Assembly: GCA_017577565.1 (NCBI GenBank) | Contig: PKRH01000039.1 | Span: 1-25,371, forward strand | Direction: 5' to 3' | DNA from: Thermoanaerobacterales bacterium | GTDB taxonomy: Bacteria > Actinomycetota > Acidimicrobiia > Acidimicrobiales > JACDCH01 | Length of the DNA stretch: 25,371 nt | Shown: one piece after another, positions 7,490 through 13,709 of the stretch | Layout of the letters: each line of letters begins with the position of its first letter | Numbering within the stretch: position 1 is the first letter of the stretch | Notes under the pieces: model-generated | The model's input: only the letters and a program-made list of their open reading frames with translations | What the model was told of the DNA's origin: nothing | The model's database searches: none | Program-made: the position numbers and the translations under genes

Positions 7490-7852
7490 ATGAGCGGCCC
7501 CGTCGACCTGGACGCCCTGGCGGCGCACGTGCGCGAGCGCGGGCCCGCCGCCTACCTGGTCAGCGTCGGTGAGGACCAGGCGCCCCACGTCGTCTCGGTC
7601 GAGGCGACGTTCGAGGACGGGACCCTCCGGGCCACGGTCGGCCGGACGACCGCCGGCAACCTGGCGCGGCGACCGCGGGCGACGTTCCTGTGGCCGCCCG
7701 CCGGGAGCGACCACAGCCTGATCGTGGACGGCACCGCCGAGGTCGACGGCGCCGAGGGCGCGGTCGCCGTCCGCCCCACCCGGGCCGTGCTGCACCGGGT
7801 CGCGGGCGCGCCGGCCGACGTGCCGAGCTGCATCGCGCTCGAGCGGGCCTGA
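7490..7852 (+). CDS. Pyridoxamine 5'-phosphate oxidase-fold (flavin/F420-binding) family protein
   Basis: A 120-residue protein with the split-barrel pattern: LDALAAHVRERGPAAYLVSV, HVVSVEATFEDGTLRATVGR, then TAGNLARRPRATFLWPP, and SLIVDGTAEVDG. The order of helix, beta strands, N-L-x-R-R-P helix and strand fits small PNPOx-like proteins. In actinobacteria this fold includes FMN-, F420- and heme-binding members, so the cofactor is not assigned. It is cytosolic, with no signal peptide or membrane segment. ATG at 7490 is chosen over the upstream in-frame start because homology-like sequence begins there and TACCCT sits at leaderless distance. It stands alone between two hairpins. True vitamin B6 biosynthetic activity is unlikely at this length. 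Confidence 0.7.
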   Translation: MSGPVDLDALAAHVRERGPAAYLVSVGEDQAPHVVSVEATFEDGTLRATVGRTTAGNLARRPRATFLWPPAGSDHSLIVDGTAEVDGAEGAVAVRPTRAVLHRVAGAPADVPSCIALERA

Positions 7853-7859
7853 CCGGCCT

Positions 7860-7879
7860 CGGCGGCGGCCTCGCCGCCG
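7860..7879 (+). terminator. GC-rich hairpin after the PPOX-like gene
   Basis: CGGCGGCG-GCCT-CGCCGCCG is a perfect 8-bp stem with a 4-nt loop, 7 bp after the stop codon. It lacks a U tract. Confidence 0.45.
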
Positions 7880-7891
7880 TCCCCACCTGAC

Positions 7892-7897
7892 TATCGT
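7892..7897 (+). promoter_or_regulatory. Likely -10 box of the 7907 gene
   Basis: TATCGT lies 9 nt before the ATG at 7907. The leader would be absent or only 1-3 nt long. There is no ribosome binding site. Confidence 0.4.
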
Positions 7898-7906
7898 TGC
7901 CCGGCA

Positions 7907-9103
7907 ATGGGGACAGGCCCGGGGAGGACGACGGGGCCTCGTCGCGTCAGCGGCCGGCTGGGGGCCGCGGTCGTCGCCGCGGTGGCCGGTGCGGCCGTTG
8001 CCGTCGCGGCCGGACACCGACGCCGGCGGGCGCGCGCCATCGCGCCGGCCGACGCCGTCGCAGGGCTGCCCGAGGAGCTGGTCGGCCCCGCCGCGCCCAG
8101 CGCGCCGCCCACCACCGCCGACGGGGGGCGTACGGCCGAGCCGGCGGACGGCACCCCCACCGGTGAGCCGGGGCGGGCCGGGGCCCGGCCCACTGCGCCC
8201 GACGCCGCACCGGCGTGGCCCGACGAGCCGGTGGCGACGGGCGCGCCGGCGGCCGCCGACGTCGTCGCGCCCGGGGAGGACGCACCGCCGGCCGGCGAGC
8301 CCGAGCCGGCGCCGGGTGCACCGACCGGCCGGCGCCGGGCGTGGCCGGCCGCGGTCGCGGCACTCGTCCTCGCCGGGGCCGGCGCCGGGCTGCTCGCGCT
8401 GGCCGGGTCGGGCGACGACGATCGCCGGGCCGAGGCGACGGTCGACGACACCGCCCCGGCCTCGTCGACCACGACGACGACCGCCCCGGTGCCGACCGAC
8501 CGGGTCTTCGCCGACGCCGCCGACCGGCTGGTCGCCGCGGGCTCCTTCCGCTACTCGGGAACGGTCAGCGCGACCGACGTCAGCCGGGCCCGCCCGATGC
8601 TGTGGCTGGCCGTCGAGACCGACGTCACCGGCGAGGTCTCGACCACCCTCGGCCGCTGCCACGAGGTGGCCACCGCCGGCGACGGCCGGCTGTCCGAGAC
8701 CGTGACCGCCGGGCCGGACGTCTGGGGGCGCCGGGCCGACGACCCCGAGGAGCTGGCGGCCGAGCCCTTCGAGCGGGTGTGGGCCCTGTCGGGCGGCGAG
8801 CCCGCCGCCCGCGGCCTGGCCCTGCTGCCCGCCTGGCTGGCGGCCGCGGTCGACCCGATCGAGCAGGCGCCGGACGCCCTCGGGCGCCGCCAGGTGCAGG
8901 CCACCCTGCCCGCCGAGGCGCTGGGCGTCATCGAGCGCGACGTGGCGCCGGTCGACGCCACGATCCTGCTGGCCCTCGACCAGGACGGCGACCCGGCCCG
9001 GGTCGAGATCACGTCCTCGCCCGGGGGGCCGCCGTTCCGCCTGGCCGTCGACCTGACCGGGCTCGGCGAGCCGGTCGACATCGAGCCGCCGGCCGGCGCG
9101 TGA
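7907..9103 (+). CDS. Membrane protein with proline-rich linker and LppX/LprG-like C-terminal domain
   Basis: A 398-residue protein with hydrophobic segments at about 18-36 and 147-167. Between them is a ~110-residue Pro/Ala/Glu-rich low-complexity region. After TM2 come an acidic patch (GDDDRR), a Ser/Thr linker (SSTTTTTTAP, ~186-194) and a ~200-residue domain. That domain begins FADAADRLVAAGSFRYSGTV and carries alternating strands (TLPAEALGVIERDV, ILLALDQDGDPARVEI). This resembles the LppX/LprAFG (LolA-like) fold of actinobacterial envelope proteins; I infer this from pattern only. Basic clusters after TM1 (RRRRAR) and before TM2 (GRRR) suggest that both ends face outward and the proline-rich loop is cytoplasmic. 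There is no lipobox. The substrate, if it binds lipid, is unknown. Confidence 0.6.
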   Translation: MGTGPGRTTGPRRVSGRLGAAVVAAVAGAAVAVAAGHRRRRARAIAPADAVAGLPEELVGPAAPSAPPTTADGGRTAEPADGTPTGEPGRAGARPTAPDAAPAWPDEPVATGAPAAADVVAPGEDAPPAGEPEPAPGAPTGRRRAWPAAVAALVLAGAGAGLLALAGSGDDDRRAEATVDDTAPASSTTTTTAPVPTDRVFADAADRLVAAGSFRYSGTVSATDVSRARPMLWLAVETDVTGEVSTTLGRCHEVATAGDGRLSETVTAGPDVWGRRADDPEELAAEPFERVWALSGGEPAARGLALLPAWLAAAVDPIEQAPDALGRRQVQATLPAEALGVIERDVAPVDATILLALDQDGDPARVEITSSPGGPPFRLAVDLTGLGEPVDIEPPAGA

Positions 9104-9149
9104 CCGCCCTGCGGCCGGGCCGCCGGGGCGGCGCCGGGCGCAGGGCGGT
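9103..9149. terminator. Bidirectional hairpin between convergent genes
   Basis: ACCGCCCTGCG (9103-9113) and CGCAGGGCGGT (9139-9149) form a perfect 11-bp inverted repeat around 25 nt that contains a second hairpin (GCCGCC-GG-GGCGGC). It fills the gap between the 7907 gene and the lipase gene and would serve both. No U tract is present. Confidence 0.6.
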
Positions 9150-9167
9150 GCGGCGGGACCGTGGCGC

Positions 9168-10148
9168 CTACAGCGGGATGCCGTAGTCGCGGCAGACGGG
9201 GCGGAAGTTCGGGTCGTCGGCCCCGAGCTCGTTCAGCACGTGCTGGATCGCCGGCCCGTCGAACGAGATCCCGATGTGCCCCACCGGGTCGTCCGGGCAC
9301 TGGTCCTGGATGAGGATGTTCTCGACGTTCGGCCCGTCGAGGAACGCCTGCGTGTAGGGCGTGACGACGATGTCGTGCCGGGTGGTGATGACCGTGTACT
9401 CCGGCCCGGGCACGGTGTCGCCGTCGCCGAAGAGGTCCTGCTGGAACGACGAGCCGATCTCCTGCTGCACGAGCGACGGGGCGAGCACGCCGGCGAAGGC
9501 GTTGAAGAGCCCGAGCAGGTTGAGCGCCTCGCCGATCTCGGTGAGCCCGCTCAGGGTCGTGCCGTGGTTGCTCGGCGCCAGCCCGATGAGCTTGTGGACC
9601 TTGGAGGCGCCGCCGAGCCGCTCGATGTAGTAGTGCGGCATCATGCCGCCCTGCGAGTAGCCGACGATGTCCACCTTCGACGCGCCGGTGGTCAGCCGGA
9701 CCAGGTCGACGAAGGCCGCCAGCTCCCGGGCCGAGGCGCGGATGTCACCGAGGCCGGGGAACCGCCCGTTCAGCGACAGGGCGTTCTCGCCGTAGGTCAG
9801 CGCGTAGACGCAGTAGCCGGCGTTGCGCAGCGTCGGGGCGATGGCCGCCCAGTTGAGGGCGGGCGCCTCGAGGGTCCCGTGCACGAGCACGACCGGCCGC
9901 GGGTGGGCGGCGCTGGGCCGGCAGAACCAGTTGTTGGCGCCGGGCACCACCCGGGGCGCGACGAGCGTGTTGGCGATCCCGGTCTGGATGTTGCCGACCG
10001 GGACCGGGCCGGCACCGCCCGATGGCACCGCCGTGGCGATCAGGCAGGTCACGGCGGCGAGCGCGGCGGCGAGCAGGCGCCGCCGGGGCCGCCTGGTGCG
10101 GTGACGTGCTGCGGCGCGGCGCGCCGGACGGATGCGTGGGTGCGACAT
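9168..10148 (-). CDS. Secreted class 2 triacylglycerol lipase/esterase (alpha/beta hydrolase)
   Basis: A 326-residue hydrolase with a basic n-region and hydrophobic core (RRRLLAAALAAVTCLIATAV, ~22-41), so it is exported; an RR pair allows a Tat route but the motif is not canonical. Catalytic features are VVLVHGT (87-92, oxyanion loop), the nucleophile elbow GYSQGG (Ser165), the acid in TTRHD (Asp259) and His291 in DPVGHIG. ALNWAAIAPTLRNAGYCVYA and the SNHGTT segment are typical of Streptomyces-type extracellular lipases. Cysteines at 76, 113, 284 and 318 could form two disulfides. The ATG at 10148 is preceded by a strong GGGAGGGGG. The gene is convergent with the 7907 gene and divergent from the glycosyltransferase. 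Confidence 0.9.
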   Translation of the reverse strand: MSHPRIRPARRAAARHRTRRPRRRLLAAALAAVTCLIATAVPSGGAGPVPVGNIQTGIANTLVAPRVVPGANNWFCRPSAAHPRPVVLVHGTLEAPALNWAAIAPTLRNAGYCVYALTYGENALSLNGRFPGLGDIRASARELAAFVDLVRLTTGASKVDIVGYSQGGMMPHYYIERLGGASKVHKLIGLAPSNHGTTLSGLTEIGEALNLLGLFNAFAGVLAPSLVQQEIGSSFQQDLFGDGDTVPGPEYTVITTRHDIVVTPYTQAFLDGPNVENILIQDQCPDDPVGHIGISFDGPAIQHVLNELGADDPNFRPVCRDYGIPL

Positions 10149-10180
10149 CCCTTCCCCCTCCCAGACGAGTGTCGGGAGGT

Positions 10181-10210
10181 TCTCTATTCACCCAGGGGTC
10201 AATATGTCAA
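10181..10210 (-). promoter_or_regulatory. Promoter of the lipase gene
   Basis: TTGACA (10205-10210 on the minus strand) is a perfect -35 box. The -10 is either TAGAGA (10181-10186, 18-nt spacer) or AATAGA (10183-10188, 16-nt spacer). A second TTGACC lies inside the spacer. The leader would be ~25 nt. Confidence 0.5.
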
Positions 10211-10296
10211 GCCGCAACCGTCGGCGGAGACGGGAGCTCCGGCGCCCCCGCGGGTCGCGACCGGGCCCGTCGCCGGCGGAGCCGCCCGGGTGGGCG

Positions 10297-10305
10297 TGCT
10301 AGCGT
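10297..10305 (+). promoter_or_regulatory. Extended -10 promoter of the glycosyltransferase gene
   Basis: TGC-TAGCGT is an extended -10 element. It predicts a start near 10312 and a ~70-nt leader. No convincing -35 box is visible. Confidence 0.4.
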
Positions 10306-10380
10306 GCCCGGGTCCGCTGGGCTCGGGGTGACGTCGGGCGGGGCCGGCCGCGGACGCCGACACTCTCCGAGGGGACGGAG

Positions 10381-11967
10381 ATGAGCGCAGCACCCACTGT
10401 CGACGCGACGGGCGGCGACGCCCGCCCGGGTGACCGGCGGTCCGACCGGCGCCCGCGGGTGCCGACCTGGGTGCCCCCGGCCGCCGCGGTGGTGGCCGCC
10501 GCGCTGCTGTCGCTCCCCCGCATCGGCGTGCGGTCGCTGTGGCTCGACGAGGCCTACACCGTCGGGGCCACCGCCGAGCTGCTCGACACGTGGCGGGCCA
10601 CGGGCGGGACCCAGGCGCTCTACTACGCCCTCGTGTGGCCGGTGGCCCAGGTGACCACCGACCCGGGGTGGCTCCGCCTGCCGTCGGCCCTGTTCGCCCT
10701 CGGCGCCGTCGTCACCCTCCACCACGCCGGCCACCGGCTGGGCGGGCGCACCGTCGCCGTCCTGTCCGCGGGCGGCCTCGCCCTGTCCTGGGGGCTCGCC
10801 CGCTACGCGGTCGAAGCCCGCTCCTACACGCTCGCCCTCCTCCTCGTGTCGGTCAGCTGGCTGGCGCTCGTCGCCGCCGTGCAAGCCGGCGACGAGGCCG
10901 GCGCCCGCCGCTGGTGGCGCACCCACGCCGTCACCGTCGCGCTCGTGCCGCTGGCCCACGGCCTGGCCACGCTGAACTACCTCGCCCAGCTCGCCGCCCT
11001 GGCGCTGGCGCCCGGCGACGGCGGCCGGCTGGTGCGCCGGGCGCTGCGCGTGGCGCCGGTGCTCGCGGCCGAGCTGGCGGTCCTCTTCCTCCTGGGCGCG
11101 GCCGAGGTCGGCGACTGGGTGCCGCCGCTGGGCCTCGGCCAGCTGCGGGCCATGAAGCAGCTGCTCCTGGGCCACGGGCCGCCAGGCACCCTGCTGGGCG
11201 GCCTCGCCGCCCTGGCCGTCGTCGACGGGGCCGTGCGGTACCTCCGCCGGCGGGACCGCGCCTCCTGGCTGCAGCTCCTCCCCGCCTTCTGGGCCCTGGG
11301 GCCGCCGGCGATCGTCGTCGCCGTCTCGGTCGTCCGGCCGTACGCCGCGGCCCGCTACGTCTTCCCGTCGCTGCCCGGCTTCCTCCTGCTGGTCGCCGGC
11401 CTGCTCGCCCGGCACCTGTCCACGACCCGGCGCGTCGCCGTCGCCGGCGTGCTGCTCGCACCGCTGCTGCTCCTCGACCAGCGGTACGTCACGACGAACG
11501 GCATCGAGGCCTGGCGTGAGCTGACGGCCTGCATCGCCGCCAACGTCGAGACGGGCGACCGCCTGCTCACCGCCGCCGCGCACCGCTCGCCCCTCGACTA
11601 CTACTGGCCCGACCACCCCGAGCTCGCCGCCGTCGAGCCGCTGTCGCCGCCGGAGCGCCTGGGCGAGGTGCGGCGGCTCTACGACTCCCGCACCGCCGAC
11701 CGCCACGACGGCCTCGTCGGCGTCCTCCTCGAGGACCCCACCAGGTCGGTCTGGTTCGTCGACCGCGGCGAGCTCGGGCGCGCCGCCATCGCCGGCCTGG
11801 CCTTCGACGAGGAGGTCGGTCACGCCTACCGGCTCGCCGAGCCGCCCTGGTACTTCGAGGGGAGCCTCGTGCTCGTCCGCCTCGACCCGGTGGGCAGCGA
11901 CCGCCCCCGGCAGGTGGCCCCCTGCGACACGGTCCCGCCTCCCGCCGGGCCGGGCGACGGGGGCTGA
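10381..11967 (+). CDS. GT39/PMT-like (GT-C fold) membrane glycosyltransferase
   Basis: A 528-residue polytopic protein with about nine to ten hydrophobic segments. It shows the GT-C signature: RSLWLDEAYT with acidic Asp56/Glu57 in the first outer loop, and LARYAVEARSYTLALL (R141, E145, R147, Y149), the R-x-x-x-E-x-R-x-Y pattern of mannosyltransferase-like proteins. Such enzymes transfer sugars from polyprenyl-phosphate donors to proteins or envelope glycolipids on the outer face. The C-terminal ~150 residues after the last helix form a soluble domain (DRLLTAAAHRSPLDYYWPDH). AGGGG lies 6 nt before the ATG. The gene stands alone, with a hairpin behind it, so donor and acceptor are not deducible. 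Confidence 0.8.
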   Translation: MSAAPTVDATGGDARPGDRRSDRRPRVPTWVPPAAAVVAAALLSLPRIGVRSLWLDEAYTVGATAELLDTWRATGGTQALYYALVWPVAQVTTDPGWLRLPSALFALGAVVTLHHAGHRLGGRTVAVLSAGGLALSWGLARYAVEARSYTLALLLVSVSWLALVAAVQAGDEAGARRWWRTHAVTVALVPLAHGLATLNYLAQLAALALAPGDGGRLVRRALRVAPVLAAELAVLFLLGAAEVGDWVPPLGLGQLRAMKQLLLGHGPPGTLLGGLAALAVVDGAVRYLRRRDRASWLQLLPAFWALGPPAIVVAVSVVRPYAAARYVFPSLPGFLLLVAGLLARHLSTTRRVAVAGVLLAPLLLLDQRYVTTNGIEAWRELTACIAANVETGDRLLTAAAHRSPLDYYWPDHPELAAVEPLSPPERLGEVRRLYDSRTADRHDGLVGVLLEDPTRSVWFVDRGELGRAAIAGLAFDEEVGHAYRLAEPPWYFEGSLVLVRLDPVGSDRPRQVAPCDTVPPPAGPGDGG

Positions 11968-11972
11968 CCGGT

Positions 11973-12002
11973 GGCGTGGCGCCCCGCCCGTGGCGCCACG
12001 CC
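11973..12002. terminator. Bidirectional hairpin between glycosyltransferase and DinB-like genes
   Basis: GGCGTGGCGCC (11973-11983) and GGCGCCACGCC (11992-12002) form a perfect 11-bp stem with an 8-nt loop, 5 bp after the stop of the glycosyltransferase and 24 bp from the convergent DinB-like stop. The position and stem fit a shared terminator, although it has no U tract. Confidence 0.6.
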
Positions 12003-12025
12003 GGACCGGACCAGGTGTCCCGCCG

Positions 12026-12607
12026 TCAGCTCGTCATGCCGCCGAGGCCGACGAGGCCGCGGGCCAGCTCGATCTCGCCCATGTGGCGCAGGCCGTGCTG
12101 GTAGATCCAGCACTCGAGGGCGTCGAGCACGGTGATGCCCCGCTCACCGGCGACGCGGGCGCTGAAGGTGTCGGCGAGGGTCGGTGGCAGGGGGTGGGGG
12201 ACGAGCACCCGGTCGAGCTCGGCCGGGTCGAGCTGGTCGAGCCAGCGCTCGGTCCTGCCGAACACCGCCCGCTGGTACTCGCCGAACGCCTCGTAGTCGC
12301 CGATGCGCTGGTGGACCATCTCGTCGACCGTGCGCTCCTTGCCGTGGTCGTCGATGGCCATGCGCACCCGGGCCTGCCATTCGGCGTTCCAGAGGACCGG
12401 CTCGCCGCTGATGACCGCGAACGAGACGTCCTGCATGTTCGTGTAGTGGAACAGCGAGAAGGCGATGGGCAGGACGCCGGGCCGCTCGAAGTGGTTGACG
12501 TGCTCGGGCCCCATCGTCGCCAGGGCGTCGGCGTAGAGCGAGTGCATCGCCCGCATGCGCCGCCGGAGGGAGTCGAGCGCCAGGCTGCCGTCCGTGGTCG
12601 CCGCCAT
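12026..12607 (-). CDS. DinB-like (four-helix bundle) family protein
   Basis: A 193-residue protein matching the DinB/YfiT-like putative metal-binding bundle. It has SLRRRMRAMHSLYADALATM in helix 1, FSLFHYTNMQDVSF with the first histidine, and a C-terminal helix YQHGLRHMGEIELARGLVG with two more (the H-x3-H pattern). These three histidines are the expected metal ligands. Family members include mycothiol- or bacillithiol-dependent transferases and many proteins of unknown function; the substrate is not clear here. The ATG at 12607 follows TACGGT by 6 nt and has no ribosome binding site, so it is probably leaderless. It is divergent from the TetR-SRPBCC-sulfatase genes with only 53 bp between start codons, and is therefore a likely target of that TetR protein. 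Confidence 0.75.
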   Translation of the reverse strand: MAATTDGSLALDSLRRRMRAMHSLYADALATMGPEHVNHFERPGVLPIAFSLFHYTNMQDVSFAVISGEPVLWNAEWQARVRMAIDDHGKERTVDEMVHQRIGDYEAFGEYQRAVFGRTERWLDQLDPAELDRVLVPHPLPPTLADTFSARVAGERGITVLDALECWIYQHGLRHMGEIELARGLVGLGGMTS

Positions 12608-12613
12608 GCCGGC

Positions 12614-12642
12614 ACCGTAAGTATTGTCAGTCGCTATGTCAA
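12614..12642 (-). promoter_or_regulatory. Consensus promoter of the leaderless DinB-like gene
   Basis: On the minus strand TTGACA (12637-12642), a 17-nt spacer and TACGGT (12614-12619) are followed by 6 nt and the ATG. This is the best promoter match in the window. Confidence 0.75.
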
Positions 12643-12644
12643 TA
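12622..12644. promoter_or_regulatory. Putative TetR operator, 23-bp inverted repeat
   Basis: TATTGTCA (12622-12629) and TGTCAATA (12637-12644) are inverted repeats matching at 7 of 8 positions around a 7-bp centre, in an AT-rich island inside GC-rich DNA. The repeat covers the -35 boxes of both divergent promoters. Binding of the neighbouring TetR dimer would repress both directions, including its own gene. Confidence 0.6.
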
Positions 12645-12653
12645 GTTTAGGGT
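12624..12653 (+). promoter_or_regulatory. Promoter of the leaderless tetR-SRPBCC-sulfatase operon
   Basis: TTGTCA (12624-12629), an 18-nt spacer and TAGGGT (12648-12653) are followed by 7 nt and the GTG at 12661. It overlaps the minus-strand promoter and the inverted repeat. Confidence 0.65.
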
Positions 12654-12660
12654 CACCGGC

Positions 12661-13287
12661 GTGAGCCGAGCGGCCCCGACGACACCCACCACCCCGCCGG
12701 TCGACGGTCGCGCCCGGCGGCGGGAGCGCAACCGCGACGCCGTCGTCACCGCGCTGCTCGAGCTGTACCGGGAGGGCCGGCTCCAGCCCTCGGTCGAGGA
12801 GGTGGCGGCCCGGGCGGGCATCTCCGTGCGCTCGGTGTTCCGCTACTTCGACGACACCGAGGCCATGGTGCGGGCCGGCATCGCCCGGCAGCAGCAGCAC
12901 CTGGCGCCGCTCTACGCGCTCGAGGTGCCCGCAGGCGCCCCCTTCCCCGAGCGCCTGCGGTCCTTCGTCCGGGCCCGCACCCGGCTGCTCGCCGCCATGG
13001 GCGCGGTCGGCCGGGTCGCCCGGGCCCTGGCCATCCGCCAGCCGCTGGTCGAGGCCGAGCTGACCCGCATCCGGCAGCGGCTCCGGGACCAGCTCACCGA
13101 GGTCTTCGCGGCCGAGATCGCGGCGCTGCCGCCGGCCGAGCGGGACGCGGCGGTGGCCGCGGCCGACGTCGCCGCATCCTGGGAGGCGTACCACCTGATG
13201 ACCGACGACCAGGGCCTGACGCCCGAGCAGGCCACCGAGGCCATGGCCCGGGCCCTCGCCCGCCTGCTCGCCCCGGAGGGCGCCTGA
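12661..13287 (+). CDS. TetR/AcrR family transcriptional regulator
   Basis: A 208-residue regulator with an N-terminal helix-turn-helix: GRARRRERNRDAVVTALLEL, then PSVEEVAARAGISVRSVFRY and FDDTEAMV. The C-terminal ~130 residues form the ligand-binding bundle (RARTRLLAAMGAVGRVARAL and following). The GTG start is directly behind the -10 box, so the mRNA probably begins at the start codon. The stop shares its last base with the ATG of the SRPBCC gene (TGATG), which indicates translational coupling. It is the first gene of a three-gene operon and most likely controls that operon and the divergent DinB-like gene through the inverted repeat at 12622-12644. The inducer is unknown and may be the substrate of the sulfatase-family enzyme. 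Confidence 0.9.
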   Translation: MSRAAPTTPTTPPVDGRARRRERNRDAVVTALLELYREGRLQPSVEEVAARAGISVRSVFRYFDDTEAMVRAGIARQQQHLAPLYALEVPAGAPFPERLRSFVRARTRLLAAMGAVGRVARALAIRQPLVEAELTRIRQRLRDQLTEVFAAEIAALPPAERDAAVAAADVAASWEAYHLMTDDQGLTPEQATEAMARALARLLAPEGA

Positions 13288-13709
13288 TGCGGGGCTCGGA
13301 GCGGCGCGAGGTCGTCCTCGACGTGAGCGCCGACGCGGCCTGGCGGGTCGTCGGCCGGCCCGAGCTGCTGCACCACTGGTTCCCGGGCATCGTCGACTGC
13401 CGGGTCGAGGGCGACCGACGCACGGTCACGCTCGCCACCGGGCTGCGGATGGACGAGGTGATCCTGACCAACGACCCGCTGCAACGGCGGTTCCAGTACC
13501 GCATCGAGGGCGGCCTGTTCCGCGAGCACCTGGCCACGCTCGACGTCATCTCCCTGGGCGACGAGCGGTGCCTCGTCGTCTACGCCACCGACGCCGACCC
13601 GGCGGCGATGGCCGTCGTCATCGGCGGCGCGATGACCGCGGCGCTGGCCGAGCTCCGCCGCCTGCTCGAGGGAGGGGAGGCCCCGTGGGCCGCAAGATCC
13701 TGTTCGTGA
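13287..13709 (+). CDS. SRPBCC (START/polyketide cyclase-like) family protein
   Basis: A 140-residue protein with the helix-grip pattern: ERREVVLDVSADAAWRVVGR at the start, LLHHWFPGIVDCRVEGDRRT, VTLATGLRMDEVILTNDPLQ, FQYRIEGGLFREHLATLDV, and a long C-terminal helix MAVVIGGAMTAALAELRRLL. Such folds bind hydrophobic ligands; family members include cyclases, hydroxylase partners and lipid-transfer proteins. No catalytic residue can be assigned. GGAGGG (13275-13280), inside the end of tetR, lies 6 nt before the ATG. The last 25 bp overlap the sulfatase start in another frame. The tight coupling to a regulator and a hydrolase suggests a small catabolic or detoxification module in which this protein binds the same ligand class; this is inference. 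Confidence 0.75.
   Translation: MRGSERREVVLDVSADAAWRVVGRPELLHHWFPGIVDCRVEGDRRTVTLATGLRMDEVILTNDPLQRRFQYRIEGGLFREHLATLDVISLGDERCLVVYATDADPAAMAVVIGGAMTAALAELRRLLEGGEAPWAARSCS

Noticed and set aside
5453..8662. A 1069-codon open frame on the minus strand
   Set aside because: Low-complexity Arg/Gly/Ala shadow of the M23, PPOX-like and LppX-like genes; no domain is recognisable.
10157..10179. CCTCCC/GGGAGG pairing that could mask the lipase ribosome binding site
   Set aside because: The predicted transcription start (about 10174-10176) falls inside the upstream arm, so the hairpin would probably not form completely in the mRNA. G-rich sequence closer to the ATG would remain free in any case.
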